Source of the DNA: Prorocentrum cordatum
Taxonomy: Eukaryota > Sar > Dinophyceae > Prorocentrales > Prorocentraceae
Length of the DNA stretch: 64,000 nt
Reading direction: 5' to 3'
Assembly: GCA_963575745.1 (NCBI GenBank)
Contig: CAUYUJ010003670.1
Location: 74,001 to 138,000 of the forward strand
The stretch's first letter is position 1; each line of letters begins with the position of its first letter. Both the position numbers and the translations under genes were made by a program. Positions 21,438 to 34,059 of the stretch are shown piece after piece. The notes below the pieces were generated by a model that was given only the letters and a program-made list of their open reading frames with translations, made no database searches and had not been told where the DNA came from.

Positions 21438-21482
21438 CTTTTCATCCCGAATCGGTTCCTGACGGTCCTGGGGCCTGGGAAG
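21438..21482 (-). repeat. Dispersed GGGACCGTCA motif, copy 4 (inverted)
   Basis: On the minus strand it reads CCCCAGGACCGTCAGGAACC then GATTCGGGATGAAAAG. Confidence 0.65.
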
Positions 21483-21908
21483 GGCTCCTCAGGATCCAAA
21501 GCGTTAAAGAGTACCTGCCGCGTTGATTTTTTCGTGGCGCGAGCTAGTATGGGTTTGCACAGCCTTCGCCGCACAGAAAGTCGTTTGCTCACGACAACGA
21601 TTCGGCATCGAAGAGTCGCATCGTCAGAGCCCTCGACTGCCGGAGCCGCCCGGAGGCGCTGGAGGCCTCCAAGCAGCGGCGCGGCTCGCGCCCAAAGCCG
21701 GGCCCCCAGGAGACGCAGGCGGCGCGGCGAGGGCCTCGGCCCGAGGAGCCACCGGCGGCGCCCCAGAGGGGGTGGCGTGTGGTGGGCGGCCTGCCCAGAA
21801 GGCGGAGGGGCCTTGGAGTTGGCTGAGGAGCTGCAGTGGCCCAGCCCCGGCTCCGGCGAGGGTTTTTTTTTTGTTGGAGGCCTTTTTTCTCGGCCTCGCG
21901 GCGGTTGG

Positions 21909-21943
21909 CGGGCCCCGGGACTATCAGAAACGGATCTGGGGAC
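21909..21943 (+). repeat. Dispersed GGGACCGTCA motif, copy 5
   Basis: Reads CGGGCCCCGGGACTATCAGA then AACGGATCTGGGGAC. Confidence 0.65.
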
Positions 21944-22459
21944 AGACGCTTCATCAGATGGACCCCAGGAGGGGTCCACACCCCGTCTTGACCGAGTTTC
22001 TCGGGAACCGTCCAGCTTAGACTCCATGGCCGTTTCCAAGGCGGATGGGGCTTTCCAGATATCTTTTCAGAAGGCCTGGCGGCTTCGAATTCTAGGAAGC
22101 CTTCATGGGAGCCGCACGGCCTTCCTGCACTACCTCCTGACAGAGAACTACAACTCTCGCGCGCGTTCCGTCTCCCCGAGCCCATTAATTTCAATGTTCG
22201 CCTGGGGCGCCGCGCGACTCGATTTGTCTGCTGTCAGCCGCGGCCGACTAAACATTGAGAATTGGATGGGCGCGGCGAAAATATGAAACATAGTTACATT
22301 ATTTACAAGGGGATGAAAAAAAAGACCCCTGCCTTCCAAGATAGCTTTGCTACTCTGCCGTGGCTACGCCCGTTTTATTTTATTGAATCGTTTCGCTCAT
22401 TCCGCCGGCCCATATTGCATCACTGGTGTTACATGTTCGTGTGATCGTGGCGAGCGAGA

Positions 22460-22612
22460 AGGTGGAGGCGGAGGCGGAGGCGGAGGCGGAGGAGGAGGAG
22501 GAGGAGGAGGAGGAGGAGGAGGAGGAGGAGGAGGAGGAGGAGGAGGAGGAGGAGGAGGAGGATGGAGAGGGGGGGGATGAGGATGATGATGATGAGGAGG
22601 AGGAGGCCTCGC
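22460..22612 (+). repeat. (GGAGGC)n, (GGA)n and GATGAG microsatellite
   Basis: Starts with GGAGGC hexamers, changes to GGA triplets for about 75 bp, then GGGGGGATGAGGATGATGAT. Confidence 0.95.
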
Positions 22613-22679
22613 GATGGTTTCTTGTGGTATTATGTGGCCAAACTTGGTCGTGGACAAGACGCCGCTTTGGGAGGATCTT

Positions 22680-23345
22680 TCGGGGAAGGTTCGAAATTTC
22701 AGCCTCTTGGTGGTCTCTTGGGGTGTCTTGAACGCGTCGTGGGCCGTCTGGAAGCCATCTTGGGCGTCTCGGTCCGATTGTGCCATCGCTAGGCTCGGGG
22801 GCCTCTTTGGGGCCTCTGGGAGGCCTCTTGGGGGCCTCTTGTGGGGTTCTCTTGGGGGCTCTTGGCGGTTTCTTGGAGCCTCTTGGGGGGCTCTTGGGAG
22901 TTTCTTGAGGCCTCCTGGGCGCCTCCTGGGACCGAGGGCTCGAAACGTCCGTTCGGGTTCCCCGTCTGGCCCCCTCTTTGGGCCGTCCTGGGGATATCTT
23001 GGGCCGTCTTGGAGGCCTCTTGGGCCGTCTTGGGGCCCTCTTGGGCCGTCTTGGGGCTCTCTTGGAGGCCTCTTTGGGCTGTCTTGGGGCGATCTGTGGG
23101 GCCTCTTGGGCCGTCTTGAAGCGTCGGGAAGCCGAACAGATGAGAACTCCCAAATCCTTGAAACACCGAAGGGGCATCGATGGTTTTTGCTTCCTGGGGC
23201 CCTCTTGAGACGCTTCTTCGAGGCCTCTTTGGGCGTCTTGGGAGCCTCTTGGGGCCGAGGGCTCGAAATGTCCGTTCGTGTTCCCCGTCTGGCCCCCTCT
23301 TGGGGCCGTCCTGGGGATATCTTCGGCCGTCTTGGAGGCCTGGCC
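22680..23345 (+). repeat. CTTGGGGGCCTC minisatellite, second block
   Basis: Short units such as GCCTCTTGGGGGCCTCTTG. The anchor GAGGGCTCGAAA(C/T)GTCCGTTCG with CCCCGTCTGGCCCCCTC occurs twice (about 22940 and 23258) and matches the anchor at 3138. The segment near 23120 (GGGAAGCCGAACAGATGAGA) matches that near 3328. Confidence 0.8.
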
Positions 23346-23686
23346 TTGCTACTCTGCCGTGGCTACGCCCGGTTTAGTTCATTTGCGCTGACCAAGGTTT
23401 CGCCTGTTGCTTGCTTATTGCAGGTTGGCCCTCAGGTGATCGCGGGTTTGGCTAGTGCATGTGGTTGAGCACGCTTGGTGCGCTTGTGGCACAATTTTTC
23501 GTGGCTGCTGGCGCTGACACGTTGTCGGTGCGCGGGTACCCATGCGCACATCTGTGCGATGCTAGAGGCAGCAGCGGGAAAGGCTGTGTCAGACAGAAGC
23601 CCCCCTACGGGGGCAGGGCCACCACGTGCGTTTGTGGCCAAACGTGGGGAAGTGCCGCAGGCCGACACAGGGATGAGCCGAACCCC

Positions 23687-23754
23687 GACGGGCCCAGCAC
23701 CCTGCCCCCTTTCGCCTTGTCAGAAGACATCGACGGACTGCGATCGACGACGAA

Positions 23755-23844
<90 letters not shown>

Positions 23845-26800
23845 CGACGACAACGACGACCGCGAAGACGACCGCCAACGACGACGCCCACGACGACGAC
23901 GCCGATCGACGAACGACGACGACGGCAATGACGAAGACGACGACGACGAACACAACGACAAACAACAAACGACAAACGACGGCGACGACGACGAACGACG
24001 AACGACGAACGACGAACGACGGCGAACGACGACGACACCGAGCGACGACAACTACGACGACGACGACCATGACGACGACGGACGATGTACGACGACGACG
24101 GCGACGCCTTCGACGACAACGACGACAACGATGACGACGGGTCTAGCACTCTGCCCCCTTCCGCCTTTTGAGCGGACGCCGACGACCAACGACGACGGAC
24201 CACCACGACGACGACGACCGACGCTAAAGGCGACGCCGACGACGACGACAACGACGACGACGGGTCCAGCACTCTTCCCCCCTCAGCCTTTTGAGAGCAC
24301 ACCGACGACCAACGACGACGGACGACCACGACGACGACGACCGACGCTAAAGGCGACGCCGACGACGACGACAGCGACCACGACGGGTCTAGCACTCTGC
24401 CCCCTTCCGCCTTTTGAGAAGACGCCGATGACAAACGACGACCGACGACCACGACGACGACGACCGAGGCTAAAGGCGACGCCGACGACAACGACAAACG
24501 GCGACGACGACGCCGACGGCGACGACGACGACGACCAACGACGACGACGCAGCGACAAAGATGCCGACGGCGTCGACGAACACGACGATGAAATACGAAC
24601 GACGAGCGACAAACGACGACGAACGACAATGATGTCGACGAGGGCCGAGGGCGACGAACGAGCGACGACGACGAGCGACGACGACAATGGCGACGACGCT
24701 AACGTCGACCGATGAACGACGACTGCGACGCCCACGACGACGACGACTGCTACGACGGCTAGGACGACGACGACGACCGACGAAGACGACGACGACAACG
24801 ACTACCGACGCCAAATACGACGACGACGAGCACGACGACGACGGCGCCGACGCCGACGGCGACGACGACGACGTGACTTGCGACGCCGACGACGCCGACG
24901 ACGGTAACGACGACGACGAGGACGACGACGACCCACGACGACGACCGACGACGAACGACGACGACGTTGACGCCGACGTCGACGCCGATGCCGACGCCGA
25001 CGCCGGCACCGACGCCGACGCCAACTCCGACGCCGATGCCGACGCTGGCGTCGACGACGGCGGCGACGCCGCCGCCGACGACGACGACGAAGATTACGAC
25101 GACGACGGCGACGACGACGGCGGCGGCGGGTGCGGCGGCGTCGGCGGCGGCGCGACGGCGACGACGACGACGACGGGCGGCGACGACGACGGCGTCGACG
25201 ACGACGGCGGCGGCGGCGGCGACGACAACCACGCCGACGACGACCACGCCGGCGACCGACGACCCACGGCCGACGACCGACGACCGACGACCGATGACCG
25301 ACGACCGACGACCGACGACCGACGACGACCGACGGGCCCAGCACTCTGCCGCGTTTCGCCTCCCCAGAAGGCGACCACGAACGACGACGACCCACGACGA
25401 AGACGACGACGACGACGGCGACCGCCGACGACGACGACGACGATCACGACGACGACGGCGACAACGAACGACGACGATCTCGACGACGCTGGCGACGCCG
25501 ACGACGAGCACGGCGTCGACGACGAACGACGAACGACGACGAACGCCGACGAACGACGCCGAACAACGACGACGACCCTTGGGCCCAGACTTTTCAAGCA
25601 GTCTGCGCCCTGTCAGCTTCTCAGGAGACGACGGCGGTCGACAGACGACTACGGTGTCTACGACGACCGACGACGAAGAAGACGACGACGACGGCGACGA
25701 CGATTGTGACGACCATTGACGACAACGACGACGAACGACGAACGACGACATCGACGACGACGACAGCGGCGACGGCGAGGAACGACGACGACGAGGATGA
25801 CGAACGAAAGACGGCGACAACGACGACAACCCACGTCGACTAACGGCGACGAACGACGACGACGACGCCAACACCCACGCCGACGACGACGCCGACAACG
25901 ACCACGACGACGACCGACGAGGACCATCGACGGCGACGACGATCACGACGACCACGAACCACTAACGAGGACCGACGACGACGACGAACAGCAAACGACG
26001 AAGGACGAACGACAAACAACCAACGACAAAGGACGAACGACAAACGACGAATGATGATGCGGAGCGATGAACGACGATCGACGACGATGACGGCGACGAC
26101 ACGACGGCAACGACTAATGAGGACGACGAAGGAGGAGCGACGAACGACAAACGATGAACGACAACTGGCGACGACGACGACCGACGACGAACGACGACGA
26201 GTGGCGTGTGACGACGACGAACGATGACGAACGACTAACGACGAACGACGACGACGGCGACGACGATGAACCATGACGCCGACGACGAACGACGAACGAC
26301 GAGCCGCGCCCGACGAACGACGAACGACGACGACGACTAACGACGACAAACGACGACGAACGAGAGGCGACGACGAAGACGAGCGACGGCGACGACGAAC
26401 GACGACGACAACGACCGACGACGAACGACGAAGACGCCGACGCCGACGCCGACGCCGACGGCGACGACGACGTGGACGAACGACGAACGACGAGCGGCGC
26501 CCGACGAACGACGACGACGACTAATGACGGCGATCGACGACGAACGAGAGGCGACGACGACGACGAGCGACGGCGACGACGAACCACGACGACAACGACG
26601 AACGACGACGAACGACGAACGACGAACGACGACGATTGCGACGACAACGAGCGACGACGACGAACGACGAACGGCGAACGGCGCTCGACGAACGACGAAC
26701 GACGAACGACGACCAACGACGGCGAACGACGTCGAACGAGAGTCGACGACGACGACGAGCGACGACGACGACGAACGACGACGACGACCGATGACGAACG

Positions 26801-28690
26801 ACGAAGACGCCGACGCCGACGCCGACGCCGTTGCCGACGACGACGACGACGACCGACAACGAACGACGAAGACGAAGACGCCGACGCCGACGCCGACGAC
26901 GAATGACGGCGACGAACGACTACGCAGACGACGATGACCACCGATGACGATGCCAACGAGCGGCGACTATAACGACGACGAGCGAAGACGTCGAGGACGA
27001 CGAACGAGCGACGAACGAGGACGACGACCCACGACGACGACCGAAGTTGAACGACGTCGACGCCGATGCCGACGCCGACGCCGACGCCGTCGCCGACGAC
27101 GACGACGACCGACCGACCTTCGACGACGAACGACGTCGACGACGATCACGACGACGACACACGATGAACGACGACGACGAACGACGAACGACGAACGACG
27201 AGCGACGATTGACGAGGAACGAACGACGAACGACGCCGACGTCGACGACGAACGACGAACGACGACTATGACGACGACGAGCGACGAACGACGAATGAAC
27301 AACGACCAACGACGACGACGACGACTGACTATGAACGACGATGAATGGCAAGCGACGGCGACGACGAACGACGACGACGAAGGATAAACGACGACCGTCG
27401 ACGATAACGACGACGAATGATGATGACGGGCGACGAACGACGAGCGACGAACGACGATCGCGGAGCGACGACGATGAATGACGAACGACCAGCGAACGAC
27501 GACGACGACGAGGACGGCCCACGACGACGCCGACGATGGTAACGACGACGGCGAAGACGCCGACGCCGATGCCGACGACGACAACGAACGACGAAGACGA
27601 AGACGAAGACGCCGACGACGACGACCGACGCCGGCGACGACGACCGACGACGACGACAACGACGAAGGACGACGCTGACGACGAACGAATGACGACGACG
27701 ACCCACGACGACGACCGACGACGAACGACGACGACGACGCCGTTGCCGACGTCGACGATGACTACGACGACGACCAACGACGACGAGCGACGACGACGCC
27801 GATTACGACAATGGCGAACGACGAACGACGATCGACGATGACGACGAACGGTGAATGACGAAGGACGGTCGACGAATGATGAAGGACGAGAGACGAACGA
27901 CGAGTGCATACATACGACGAACGACGCACGACGAAACACGACGATGATGCCGACGACGTTTAATGAGGACGACGAACGACGAACGACGAAGGACGACGGT
28001 CAACGACCAACGACGGCGACGACCGACGACGAAAGACGACGAATGACGAGCGACGACGACGACGAACGATGACGACGACGAACGACGAACGACGAACGAC
28101 GAATGACGACGATGACGACGAAGATGATGACGATTAACGATGAAAGACGAACGACGACCGACGAACGACGACGACGACTATTGAGGACGAACGACGACGA
28201 ACGACGACGACGAACGACGACGTCGACGACCGACGACAACAATGAACGACAACAAACGATGACGATCGACGACAACGAGGACGACGAGCGAATGACGGCA
28301 AAGGCGACGACGACCGACGACGACGACCGACGACGAACGACGACGACAAAGATGCCGACGCCGACGACGACGACGAACGACGACGACGCCGACGAGCGAC
28401 GACTATCACGAACGACGACGACGAGCACGACGAGCGAACGAACGACGACGACGACGACCGACGACGACGACCGAAGGCGAACGACAACGACGACGCCGAC
28501 GCCGAAGCCGACGGTGACGACGGCGACGAACGATGACGACGACGAACGACGACCGACGACGACGACGAACGACGACGACGGACGACGGACGACGGACGAC
28601 GAGCGACGATTGCGACGACCCATGACGACGACCGACGACGAGCGACGACGAGGACCGCGACGACGACGACCGACGATCGACGCCGACCCT
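23687..28690 (+). repeat. About 5-kb GAC/CGA array with a higher-order repeat
   Basis: Starts with pure (GAC)n (23750-23845), then becomes a mixture of GACGAACGACGAA-like units to about 28690. Non-triplet islands beginning GACGGG(C/T)C(C/T)AGCAC and containing CTGCCCCCTT and GCCTT occur at 23687, 24136, 24259, 24382 and 25331, with a weaker one near 25577. The middle three are spaced exactly 123 bp. The very long Asp, Thr, Arg, Ser and Val-rich frames on both strands are explained by the triplet array. Confidence 0.95.
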
Positions 28691-30318
28691 CGCGCCGCGC
28701 TGTCCTGTGGCGCCGCCCGAGGAGGGCGACGCGGCCCCGGAACGCTCCGCCGCCGACGCGCCGGCGGCCGCCGCGGAAAGCCGCGAGCAGCCAGAGCGCA
28801 GCGGGGCGGAGGACGCCGAGGGGGCCATCGAGGAGGAGCAGGAGGAGGAGGAGTGGGAGGAGAAGGAGTTCCCCTGTGTTCTCGTCGGCTCTCGGCGGCC
28901 GTCCAGGCCGCCGCGCCTCGCCGAGGGCGCTGGTGGGGTGCCTGGATCGTCCCGAGGTGGCGCCAGCAGCCCGAGCTTGGGCCCGAGAGCCACCGGAGGG
29001 GGAGATGGGCATCGGGGGGCGCCATCGGGGTCCAGCGGCTCCAGCAAGGAGCTCTTTCGGTCCGACGGTATTTTTCGGGATGCTGGGGTGCAATTGTTTT
29101 TGGTCGGTCCCAGGATCTTGTCGGTCCCAGCTTCTCTCGCTTCCGGCGCCAGCTCCTCGAAGCGGAGCGGCGCAGTCAGGCAGTGCCTTCTTCTCCCATC
29201 CCCTCGTTGCTCCTGCGCGCGCGTGCTGGCAGGAGGGGAGGCCATTGCCGTGTCAATTCAGGCCAGTTTCGAAGAGGCGACGTAGTCGCCGAAAGGTCAC
29301 CCAAATCGCTGGGAAAAACGAGCTATCCCCATCACAGGGATGAAACCGTCATTTGTTGTGTTGTGCATGGAGAGAGCGCCCACCCAGGCAAGTCGACCGA
29401 GGAAATCTGCGCCGGAGCACTCCACATGGGCATTCGAGTGCACCGGTGCAGTCCCCAGTGGGTCTCGCTCGTTAATCGGCGTGCATCGCCAGATAGATTC
29501 GGTCGTTTTTGGACGTCGGTGAGCTAGCCCGCTTGGATCCATATGAATGCGGTGCTGTGCGCACGTGCAGTGCACCTGACAGCTTTCACTGCAGGGCGTT
29601 TTGCTCAGGGTGCTCTGTCACTCTTCGGGTCTGGCATCGGCGGGTGAGGCGAGGCGCCCAGGTCGAGCGGGGTGGAGCTCCGAGATGCGAGAAGCTCTTT
29701 GGGCCTCCGCGGGGTCACTTGTGGCCACGGCCAGGTTCTCCTCGAGATTCTGTCAAGAACGCAGCCGGGGAGATGTCCAGGGATCGAGTTCGGACTCCCC
29801 AGGCCCAGGCACTCACAGGTCATCCCCAGGGGCGCGCGCCCCTCTCCAAGGCGGCGGCGTGAGGGTGCGAAGATGACCACGCATCGCGCATCACGGGACG
29901 CGATGCGCCACGTTAGGTGACCTTGGGGCACGCGGCGTCCAGGAGTTGTTCCTCGTTCTTCAGGCCCCGCGGCCGTCGGAGAACGGTTCAGGATGTAACG
30001 CCCTGGCCTTGGCGAGAGGGTCTTGACTTCCAGGGGCCAGGCCGCGCTGCGAGAATGCAAGGGATCGGATGTCTGGGAAGGGAGCCCGGAATCGAATAAG
30101 CATGCCCTGCGTGGCTGGATGATCGTGGGGGAGTTTGAACACCTCGGATTTAGCTGTCGGAGGTCGGCGCGGATTTCTTGGGTCGGCGCTGTGCCCCCCT
30201 CCACGTGCCCCTGACGCCGCCAGATGAGGGCCGTGTTGTGGTGGAGGGGGCCTGGCGCCTACCCAAGACATCCGCGCGAGCGTCCGAACGTGTACATTTT
30301 TACAGTCTCTGTCCCTCA
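28691..30318. other. No confident gene
   Basis: The plus frame from 28707 has an Ala/Glu-rich start (PPEEGDAAPERSAADAPAAA) and an acidic run ending EEEWEEKEFPCVLVGSRR, which could be an exon. I see no matching splice sites or domain, and a GAG-rich tract would give the same composition. Partial copies of the dispersed GTCAAGAACG-type motif lie near 29740. Confidence 0.3.
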
Positions 30319-30546
30319 GGAGCGTCGCAGAGCGACGGGCGCCGCGGGGGTCCAGAAGGACTGCCACGACGCGGCCCCGGGCGAGCAGTGCTACGGACAG
30401 ATCCAGTGGGCGATGCAGACAGGCGTCGCTTCGAACCCGGAGTGGTACCCGGGCCTCAACGCCAGCTCCGCCTTCCAGGACTTCCAGGCCTTTTTCAGCT
30501 CCGAGGGCAGGGACGGGTGCAGGCTGCACGGAGCGGCCGGGGAAAG
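30319..30546 (+). CDS. Exon encoding a complete EWYPGL cysteine module
   Basis: After CAGTCTCTGTCCCTCAG, a good 3' splice-site context, the plus strand reads through VQKDCHDAAPGEQCYGQIQW, then AMQTGVASNPEWYPGLNASS and AFQDFQAFFSSEGRDGCRLH. The module has paired cysteines (DCHD, EQCY), a central EWYPGL, an S-S-x-F-x-x-F-Q helix and a C-terminal cysteine. It resembles modules I remember from predicted extracellular dinoflagellate proteins, where it is repeated or linked to catalytic domains; role unknown. The end is uncertain: the frame runs on to 30658 with decreasing protein character, and no clear GT donor could be chosen. It may be an orphan exon, because no adjoining exon was recognised. 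Confidence 0.5.
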
Positions 30547-31900
30547 CTGCCCGCCCCGGCCTCTCCCCTTTCATCTTTCCTCCGCTTCCCTTCTGGGCAC
30601 AGCAGAGAACCACAGCCATTGCCGACTGTTTTTTCTGGAGGGCCCATCCTCGACATGAACACTCTGGTTATGGTTTTGGTCGATTTGGTCGTCCTGGACG
30701 CCCTCATCGACCACAGCCAGTACTCAGCTGGTTTCGGTGTTCTGACGATTGCTGGCATGCAACAAGCATCCCCGAGGGCGTGTCGTCGATGTGGTTGTGG
30801 TCGCTTACTGCCCCCGCGTTCCCCTCAGTGGAGGTGTTGGCAGCTCTGTATGTCCTTCTTGGTACTCTGGCAGGGAGCCCTGCGCGACTGGCCACTGGCA
30901 CGGGCTTCCTGCAGACTCCGCGGCCGCCAAGTCCCGCAGGGAGAAGCCGGTGTCCTCGGATGTCCAGGCCTGGTGGGGCGGGCATGTGAGAAGGGCCAGG
31001 GGGGGAGGGTAGGGCGAGGCAGGAAGAAGATGGGACTCCCATGCACCGCTCGCGGCCCCAGAGCTCTGGCCCGCTTCCCCGGGGGTCGTTTTTCGGCCAT
31101 GGCCCAAGAACCCGATAACGTGCCCCAGGAGGCCGAGATCGAGGAAAAAGTGTCATGAGTGAACACACCATACCATCGGAGATTTGGGGTTAAGGGTCGG
31201 GGGGTGAGCAGTATCCCCGAAACACGCACACTCACACACACGCACACACTTGAAGAGCGCCGGAGGCACTAAGCTGTGTAGGTCATGAGCGGGATGAACG
31301 TGGTACATGTGAATTCGCTGCACGGGTCTGCGGGCCACCCCCCGCCTCCCCACGAACGGGCGCTGCTGCACCAGCGCTGTTGACCGGGAGCCAGCAGCGT
31401 GTCCTTGTCGAAACAAGGATAGAGCGCCAATTCGTTGTGGAATTTGCATGCAGTGGAGAGTCCATACCACGTAGCCTACTGTGTAACGAAACCGCCCCCT
31501 TGGAACAGGGGGTCCATGTCACACGGCCGCTCAGTCGCGACCGATCCCCCACGTCACGTGCCCGCGAGGTGTCCACGTCAATACCCCGCCAACTCTGGAC
31601 TCAAAGCCTTGCGCGCGCGCGCGCCAGAAAATCAACAGATGAAGGCCGAGAGCCGTCGCGCGGCAATTGAACTGTGCCCTCGTCGACCAAGAGTCTTCCC
31701 CTACGCGCTCCGCAACCCCTTCACCCCGCCGTTCTGCACGCCCAGAGTCCTTTCCCTGCTGCATGCCGCTCCCGGCCCAGGACGCCCCGAGGAAAGTGCT
31801 TCTTGATGGCGCAAGGGGGGTTGGTAATGTCCACCAAGGGCAAGATTCGGAGCCGCGTCGTTCGGGAAGTCTGAGCCGAATCATAACAAACTCTTTCGGA
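30547..31900. other. No gene seen
   Basis: Contains a small CACACACACGCACACAC patch near 31230. A frame at 31099-31158 gives MAQEPDNVPQEAEIEEKVS and a stop, but is too short and isolated to call. Confidence 0.35.
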
Positions 31901-32189
31901 GTGTCTTTGTCAGTGGCGTACAGCACATCGACTTCTTCGGGCCCGCCGGCCCGCCCAAGGCACCCGCCCAGCCCGCTGCCACCCGCCCCCCCGTGCCCGC
32001 CCACCCTCCGGCCCACCCTCCTTCGCCAGTTTCCAAGTCAGAGGAGATTCGCGCCGTCTCCCACGTGCGTTGCCAGAAAACCCATCGATGCCCCCTGCGT
32101 CTCTGCCTCCCGTACTGCCGTCGGAGATTCGCCCCATCTTCGATATTGCGCTGCCGCATCAATCCCGAAATACTCACTCCTCTTTCTCC

Positions 32190-32285
32190 TCCTTCTCCCC
32201 CTCCTCCTCCTCCTCCTCCTTCTCCTCCTCCTCCTCCTCCTCCTCCTCCTCCTCCTCCTCCTCCTCCTCCTCCTCCTCCTCCCCC
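32190..32285 (+). repeat. (TCC)n microsatellite
   Basis: TCC/CCT triplets, the complement class of the GGA tracts elsewhere in the window. Confidence 0.95.
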
Positions 32286-32779
32286 CCTTCTCGCCATATC
32301 CCCTCACGGCCCGGCCCTCTCCACTCCAACATATCGTAGAATTGCGCCGTCTTCCACATGGCGCGCAGAGCTGAGTCATCAGTATGAAAAAGCGCTGAGA
32401 GTCTCGAGGGCGAAGAGCATACTCGTACCCGCGGCCTCGCGGGCCGGGCCCCTGGGCCGCCACCCCGCGGACGGATATGGGGCGTTTTTTCGCGGATGCC
32501 CCGCGCGTGACGTATCCGTATCCGTGCGCCCCGGAGCCCAGACCACGAGGGCGTGGAGTCGGAACCGTTTCCGTCGCGTGCAGCACCTCGACTTTTTTTT
32601 GCGCCAGCAGGCCGCGTTTCTGGCCCCCGCCGGGCCTGCCGCCGGTCTGCCCGCGCCCGCGCTCCCACCGACCGCCGACCTTCCCTCCTTCGCCACATGC
32701 CCAGTCATTTGAGACTTGCGCCGCCTTCCACTCGAGGCCTCCCAAACGAGGTCCGGGTGGCCGGGGTCGAAGGATCCCT

Positions 32780-32905
32780 CCGCGTCGCCGATGCATCGGC
32801 GATGCGGCTCGATGTGGATCCCGATTCTCTTCACGTCGACCTTGCCGATGCGTCGCCGACGTCGACGGGGCATCGCCGATACATCGCCGATGCATTGCCG
32901 ATGTA
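32780..32905. repeat. Self-complementary GCCGATGCATCGGCGATG repeats
   Basis: Units like CATCGCCGATG and GCCGATGCATCGGC recur about eight times. Many are palindromic, so alternative hairpins are possible. Confidence 0.75.
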
Positions 32906-33753
32906 TCGTTGATGCGGTGCGATCTTCCGACCCCATCTGCTCGGACCCCATGTGGGAGGCCTACATGCACGGGGCGCCGATAACCAAAACACCCATTCGA
33001 TGCCCCCGTCGTCCGTCGCACTTCACCTGCACCACCGTCGGAGCCTCTCGCCCTCTTCCAGATGGCGCTTCCGCACCAATCCCAAGGTACTCACTGTTCA
33101 TTCCCCGTCCCCTCCCTCTCGCCAGAGATGGGCCTCCCTCTCCTCTGTCCAATGTCGTAGCGCGCCGTCTTCCAAATGGCTCAAGAATGTGGTTATGTGG
33201 ACCAAGCACACGATCTGGAACTGCGTCATGAGTGAAGTCTGACTTATGTTATGATGACGTCTGTGGGGCTCTTGTCCGTCGCGTGCAGCTCGTCGACTTC
33301 TTTGCCCCCGTTGGCCCTCCCCCGGAACCCGCCTGGCCTGCCGCCCGCCCGCCCGCCCGCGGATCTCTTCCCAGTCATTGGAGATTCGCGCCATCTTCCA
33401 CGTGGCTCTGCCATAAGATCCCATCGATTCCTTATTGCCTTTTTTCCAGCACCACCGTCGGAGAGTCCCGCCATCTTCCACATGGCGCTCCAGCATCAAG
33501 CACACTACGTAAGCACCTCTCCCCATGCTCCCCCTCTTTGTCTTGCTCTCTGCTCTCCAGCATCGGAGAACAGCGTCATCGTCCGAATTGCGCGCGGAGT
33601 TGAGTCATACGGTGGGGGCGTTCGTTAAGGAATGTGCCCAGGAGGCTTCAGACCCTGGAGGATTCCTTAGCTGATGAGGGCGGCAGTGACATCCATGGCC
33701 AATCCGCAGTTGGTGCACCTGCTTTCAGACCCTGGACTCCTTATTGAAGGGTT

Positions 33754-33981
33754 CCTTCGGTAGCAACTCATGGGATACTTGTATGCCCACTTAATTCCGT
33801 CTTTAGCGTCGACTCGCGTCGATTAGCGTTTGGGAGTCGATGAGGTAGCGCCGATTTAGTGTATATTAGGGCCGATTTGCGTCGATCTAGCGTCGATTAG
33901 CGCCGACAAGCGTCGATGAGCGCCGATTCGCAAGTGCCGTTAAAATTTGTATGGGAGGCTCCCATGAGTTGCCGCCGACGG
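33754..33981. mobile_element. 228-bp MITE-like element with terminal inverted repeats
   Basis: The left end CGGTAGCAACTCATGGGA (33758-33775) is matched by the reverse complement of the right end (33960-33977) at 16 of 18 positions, and similarity extends a few bases outward. The interior is made of GCGTCGATTAGCGCCGAT-like repeats. No target-site duplication is obvious. Small size, terminal inverted repeats and no coding capacity fit a miniature inverted-repeat element; the alternative is a chance hairpin. Confidence 0.5.
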
Positions 33982-34059
33982 CTCCGTATCCAATGCTCTG
34001 ACCACAAGTGAAGTCTGGGTTGAGCCTTGATGAAGTGGTGTCCTGCGGCGGCGAGCGAG

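Larger units (their letters stand above)
20331..22345. other. Dispersed repeat motifs; no gene seen
   Basis: Apart from three dispersed-motif copies (21036, 21438, 21909) no gene is supported. CCACGTGGGAC occurs twice (about 20931 and 21151), each next to a sequence with GCGGATTTTTGAC or its inverse, giving an imperfect inverted arrangement. Open frames here are long only because the DNA is GC-rich. Confidence 0.4.
22347..23371 (+). mobile_element. Block bracketed by 26-bp perfect direct repeats
   Basis: TTGCTACTCTGCCGTGGCTA followed by CGCCCG is found at 22347-22372 and again at 23346-23371. Between them lie a GGA/GGC microsatellite (22460-22562), a short GAT/GAG tract and a CTTGGGGGCC minisatellite. 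The direct repeats could be a target duplication, the ends of a larger repeat unit, or a segmental duplication. No coding capacity is evident. Confidence 0.5.

Noticed and set aside
31099-31158. MAQEPDNVPQEAEIEEKVS micro-ORF
   Set aside because: Nineteen codons with no context, splice site or homology basis.
33165-33185. CCGTCTTCCAAATGGCTCAAG, which shares its first 4 and last 8 bases with the spliced leader
   Set aside because: Only about 14 of 21 positions match, and the same place in sister repeats reads CCATCTTCCACATGGCGC, so it is a variant of a local repeat.
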